In this document: positions 47,474-50,870 of the stretch, piece by piece
How the letters are laid out: each line of letters begins with the position of its first letter
Position numbering within the stretch: position 1 is the stretch's first letter
Assembly: GCF_019237615.1 (NCBI RefSeq)
Contig: NZ_JAFAGT010000078.1
Coordinates: 1-50,870, forward strand
From: Roseateles sp.
GTDB taxonomy: Bacteria > Pseudomonadota > Gammaproteobacteria > Burkholderiales > Burkholderiaceae_C
Length of the DNA stretch: 50,870 bases
Direction of reading: 5' to 3'
Program-made: the position numbers and the translations under genes
Notes under the pieces: model-generated
The model's input: only the letters and a program-made list of their open reading frames with translations
Told to the model about the DNA's origin: nothing
The model's database searches: none

Positions 47474-50400
47474 TCAGAGTTCCGCCACGCCCTTGACGCG
47501 CACCGGCATCGCCACAGGCTGCGCCACCGCCTCCACCGCGCGGCCGTGGAAGCGGTCCAGCAACGCCTGCCACTGCTGCTTCACCGCGACGACGTTGGCG
47601 TGCTTCACATGGCCGTAGCCGCGGATCTTCTCGGGCAGGCGGGCCAGCGCGACGGCCGTGTTCAGGTTGTCGGCGGACAGTGAGGCCAGGATCTCGTCGA
47701 CCAGCTTCTCGTAGTCGACGATCAACTGACGTTCCATGCGGCGCTCCTCGGTCTTGCCGAAGAGGTCCAGCGCGCCGCCGCGCAGGCCCTTGAGCCTGGC
47801 CAGCCACTTGAAGGCGGTGAAGGTCCACGAGCCCAGCTCGATCTTCTTCGCGCGGCCATCGGCGCCGGGCCTGGCGAGCAGCGGCGGGGCGAGGTGGAAG
47901 CTCAGGCGCTCCCAGTTCTCGAACTGGGCCTTCATCGCCGCCTCGAAGCGGCCGTCGGTGTACAGGCGCGCAACTTCGTACTCGTCCTTGATGGCCAGCA
48001 GCTTGGCGTAGTAGCGGGCCACGGCCTGCGTGAGGCGCTGGCCCTTGCCGAGTGCGGACTCGGCCGCGCGCACGCGCTCGACCAACCCGCGATAGCGCTG
48101 CGCATAGGCCGCGTCCTGATAGTCGGTCAGGAAACTCGCGCGCCGTTCGATGAGACCGTCAGGGCCGTCGAGCTGGTCGAAGTTGAAGAGCTTGACGACA
48201 TTGACGTCCCCGGCCAGGCGCTGGATGGCGTCGGGTGCGGCGATGGCCAGGCGGCCCAAGGCAAAGGCCGTCTTGTTGGCCTCGGTCGCGACGCCGTTCA
48301 GCTCGATGGCGCGCATCAGCGCGGCCTCGCTGACTGGGATGAGCCCGCGCTGCCAGCAGGCGCCCAGCATGATGATGTTGCTGGGCAGCGTGTCGCCCAT
48401 CAGGCGCTGCGAGATGTCCTGCGCGTCGACGGTGTCGAGGGCTCCTTGCTCGCCGACGGCGAACCTCATCTTGGCGAGCAGCGACTCGCCCTGCAGCGAC
48501 GCGTCCGGGTTGCGCACGAAGCCGGCGGTGGGCAGCTCATGCGTGTTGGCAAGGATGACCGTGCGGCCGGCCTTGACGGTGCCCAGCGCATCCGGCGAGG
48601 CGCCGACGACCATGTCGCAGGCCAGCAGCACGTCGGCCTGCTGGGTGTCGATGCGCACCTGGTTCAGCAGGTCCAGCGTCGGCGCGACGCGCACGAAGGA
48701 CAGCACCGCGCCGCCCTTCTGCGCAAAGCCCATGAAGTCCAGTACCGAGGCCTGCTTGCCTTCCAGATGGGCGGCCATGGACACCAGCGCGCCGACCGTG
48801 ACGACGCCCGTGCCGCCGACGCCGGTGACCAGCAGGTCGAACGGCCCCGTCCACTGCCACGCCGTGGGCGGCTGGACGGCCGCGATCTCGCGGGCGAGGT
48901 CGTGCGCCGTGTAGTTCGCGCCGGCCTTCTTCTTCAGCACAGGGTCATGCACCGACACGAAGCTGGGGCAGAAGCCGTTCACGCAGGAGAAATCCTTGTT
49001 GCAGCTGGACTGCTCGATGGCGCGCTTGCGGCCCCAGTCGGTCTCGACGGGGACGACGCTCAGGCAGTTGCTGGCCACGCCGCAGTCGCCGCAGCCTTCG
49101 CAGACAGCCTCGTTGATGAAGATCCGGCGCGGCGGGTCCGGGAACTCCTTCTTCTTGCGGCGGCGGCGCTTCTCCGCGGCGCAGGTCTGGTCGTAGATCA
49201 GGACCGTGACGCCTGCTAAGTCGCGCAGCTCGCGCTGCACGGCGTCCAGCTCGCTGCGGTCGTGGAAGGTCGTGCCGGGCGGGAATTGGCCGTGCTGCCC
49301 GTCGTACTTGCCGATCTCGTCAGAGACGACGCACAGCCGCTTCACGCCCTCGGCCTCGACCTGGCGCGCGATCTGCGGCACGCTGGTCTGCCCGTCCACC
49401 GGCTGGCCGCCGGTCATCGCGACCGCGTCGTTGTAGAGGATCTTGTAGGTGATGTTGGTCTGCGCCGCGATGGCCTGGCGGATGGCGAGGTAGCCGGAGT
49501 GGTAGTAGGTGCCGTCGCCCAGGTTCTGGAAGACGTGCTTTTCCTTCGTGAAGCGGCTGTGCGCCGCCCAGTCCACGCCCTCGGCACCCATCTGGATCAG
49601 TCCTGACGTGCCGCGATCCATCCAGCTCGCCATGAAGTGGCAGCCGATGCCGGCCAGCGCGCGTGAGCCCTCGGGCAGCTTGGTGGACGTGTTGTGCGGG
49701 CAGCCCGAGCAGAAATAGGGCTGGCGCCGCACCGCGTCGGCCGCGTTGGACAGCAGTTGCGGCGTCAGGAAGTCGACGACGAGATGGCGGCGGTCCAGCG
49801 CCGGGTTCAGTCGCGCCAGCCAGTCGGCCACCGTGCCCATGATGCGGCTGGGGCGCAGCTCGCCCAGCGCGCTCAGCACCGCACAGCCGTGCTCGTCCGT
49901 CTTGCCGACGACGCGTGGGCGCTGGAAGTCGGGCAGGTGGTAGAGCAACTCCTTGATCTGGCGCTCGACGACAGGGCCTTTCTCCTCGATGACCAGCACA
50001 TCGGTCAGGTTGGAGCAGAACTCATTGATGCGCGTCGGCTCCAGCGGGAACACCAGGCCCACCTTGTAGACGCGCACGCCGGCCGCGGCCAGCGCGTTGG
50101 GGTCCAGGTCCAGTCGGCGCAGCACCTCCATGAAGTCGTAATGCGCCTTGCCCACGGTCACGATGCCCAGCGTCGCGGCGGGGCTGGTGACGATGTGCTT
50201 GTCGATGCTGTTGAGCCTGGCGAAGGCCTTCACCGCGTCCAGCTTGTGCGCGAGGCGGGACTCCAGCTCCAGCGACGGCAGGTCCACCGCGCGGATGTGC
50301 AGGTTGGTCGGCGCCACGTAGTCGACGGCGTGTTCGAAGTCCAGCGGCACGGCATCCAGGTCCACCGTCATGCCGCTCTCGACGACCTCGGAGATGGCCT

Positions 50401-50870
50401 TGAAGCCCACCCAGGCGCCCGAAAAGCGCGACAAAGCCCAGCCGTAGAGACCGAACTCCAGGTACTCGGCCACGTTGGCCGGGTGCACCAGCGGCATGCT
50501 CCAGGCCTGCAGCGCCAGGTCGCTCTGGTGCGGGGTGCTGCTGGAGACGCAGCCGTGGTCGTCGCCGCAGACCACCAGCACGCCGCCCTGCGGCGCGCTG
50601 CCGTAGACGTTGCCGTGCTTGAGCGCGTCGCCCGAGCGATCCACGCCGGGGCCTTTGCCGTACCACATCGCAAATACGCCGTCGACGGTGCGCTTGGGGT
50701 CGAGCGCAGCGCGTTGCACGCCCAGGCAGGCGGTCGCGGCCAGGTCTTCGTTGATGGCGGGCAGGAAGTTGATCTGCGCGGCGTCGAGGAACTTCTTCGC
50801 CTTCCACAGCTGCTGGTCGACCATGCCCAGCGGGCTGCCCCGATAGCCGGACACGAAGCCGGCGGTCTTG
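47474..50870 (-). CDS. Indolepyruvate:ferredoxin oxidoreductase, fused alpha-beta form (5' end outside window)
   Basis: About 1131 residues are visible and the frame is open to the right edge, so the true start is missing; GTG at 50854 lies inside conserved sequence (SGYRGSPLG) and is not the start. The chain holds a thiamine-diphosphate pyrimidine-binding-like N-terminal part, a central TPP-binding region (SGCPHNTSTKLPEGS, GDGTYYHSG) and an Fe-S segment CEGCGDCGVASNC, followed by further cysteines in SCNKDFSCVNGFCPSF. A gamma-type domain follows (GVGGTGVVTVGALV), then a C-terminal extension. It should oxidatively decarboxylate arylpyruvates from aromatic amino acid breakdown to acyl-CoA, passing electrons to ferredoxin. 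The single-chain form is usual in Burkholderiales and related aerobes. Confidence 0.9.
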   Translation of the reverse strand, partial: KTAGFVSGYRGSPLGMVDQQLWKAKKFLDAAQINFLPAINEDLAATACLGVQRAALDPKRTVDGVFAMWYGKGPGVDRSGDALKHGNVYGSAPQGGVLVVCGDDHGCVSSSTPHQSDLALQAWSMPLVHPANVAEYLEFGLYGWALSRFSGAWVGFKAISEVVESGMTVDLDAVPLDFEHAVDYVAPTNLHIRAVDLPSLELESRLAHKLDAVKAFARLNSIDKHIVTSPAATLGIVTVGKAHYDFMEVLRRLDLDPNALAAAGVRVYKVGLVFPLEPTRINEFCSNLTDVLVIEEKGPVVERQIKELLYHLPDFQRPRVVGKTDEHGCAVLSALGELRPSRIMGTVADWLARLNPALDRRHLVVDFLTPQLLSNAADAVRRQPYFCSGCPHNTSTKLPEGSRALAGIGCHFMASWMDRGTSGLIQMGAEGVDWAAHSRFTKEKHVFQNLGDGTYYHSGYLAIRQAIAAQTNITYKILYNDAVAMTGGQPVDGQTSVPQIARQVEAEGVKRLCVVSDEIGKYDGQHGQFPPGTTFHDRSELDAVQRELRDLAGVTVLIYDQTCAAEKRRRRKKKEFPDPPRRIFINEAVCEGCGDCGVASNCLSVVPVETDWGRKRAIEQSSCNKDFSCVNGFCPSFVSVHDPVLKKKAGANYTAHDLAREIAAVQPPTAWQWTGPFDLLVTGVGGTGVVTVGALVSMAAHLEGKQASVLDFMGFAQKGGAVLSFVRVAPTLDLLNQVRIDTQQADVLLACDMVVGASPDALGTVKAGRTVILANTHELPTAGFVRNPDASLQGESLLAKMRFAVGEQGALDTVDAQDISQRLMGDTLPSNIIMLGACWQRGLIPVSEAALMRAIELNGVATEANKTAFALGRLAIAAPDAIQRLAGDVNVVKLFNFDQLDGPDGLIERRASFLTDYQDAAYAQRYRGLVERVRAAESALGKGQRLTQAVARYYAKLLAIKDEYEVARLYTDGRFEAAMKAQFENWERLSFHLAPPLLARPGADGRAKKIELGSWTFTAFKWLARLKGLRGGALDLFGKTEERRMERQLIVDYEKLVDEILASLSADNLNTAVALARLPEKIRGYGHVKHANVVAVKQQWQALLDRFHGRAVEAVAQPVAMPVRVKGVAEL

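Overview
The window comes from a very GC-rich genome (about 70% G+C by eye, with strong G/C preference at third codon positions). Gene content points to a betaproteobacterium of the order Burkholderiales, Roseateles/Rubrivivax/Leptothrix-like: a double-length UvrA, a fused indolepyruvate:ferredoxin oxidoreductase, a MatB-type malonyl-CoA synthetase, DUF1415, a ZnuD-like receptor and a transglutaminase/ATP-grasp/alpha-E cluster. This placement is inferred from family content. No rRNA, tRNA, CRISPR array, insertion sequence or phage gene was seen. No gap between genes exceeds 300 bases. Several convergent neighbours overlap or touch at their stop codons.

Layout. 1-7.1 kb: 5' part of a POT-like transporter, an NTF2-like protein, cyclopropane-fatty-acid synthase, a chemoreceptor, an EcsC-like protein, a DnaQ-type exonuclease, malonyl-CoA synthetase and a single-domain response regulator. 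7.3-15.7 kb: the 1874-residue UvrA with four ATPase cassettes, then an exported S9 peptidase. 15.8-27.9 kb: a dense signalling block. It holds a GAF/PAS histidine kinase, a receiver protein, a membrane hybrid kinase with two receivers, an Hpt protein, a receiver-class III nucleotide cyclase, a cNMP-binding patatin phospholipase, a membrane-anchored cNMP-binding protein, a Cache-HAMP-GGDEF diguanylate cyclase and, facing it, an OmpR-type regulator. 28.1-32.4 kb: DUF1415, an M20 amidohydrolase, and a small His/Cys-rich exported protein ahead of a ZnuD-like TonB-dependent receptor. 32.6-42.9 kb: one co-directional cluster with two versions of a predicted peptide-ligation module. In the first, circularly permuted ATP-grasp, alpha-E and transglutaminase-DUF2126 are separate genes. 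In the second, ATP-grasp and alpha-E are fused and followed by a small transglutaminase. An alpha/beta hydrolase lies between them. 42.9-50.9 kb: a CHASE-PAS-GGDEF diguanylate cyclase followed in the same direction by a periplasmic binding protein, a DinB-like protein, and most of the indolepyruvate oxidoreductase, which runs off the right edge.

The two most interesting units are the signalling block and the ligase cluster. In the signalling block, gene order and overlaps (8 nt between Hpt and cyclase, 4 nt between cyclase and patatin, 4 nt between membrane cNMP protein and diguanylate cyclase) suggest a chain: hybrid kinase, Hpt, receiver-cyclase, cyclic nucleotide, a lipase and a membrane protein, with c-di-GMP output attached. 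The parts list resembles the cyclase-plus-effector logic of Pycsar and CBASS, but the phosphorelay front end makes ordinary environmental regulation at least as likely. The ligase cluster belongs to a widespread, computationally predicted amide-bond-forming system of unknown product. Carrying it as a split and a fused module side by side is unusual. All functions are read from motifs and context; no database search was possible.
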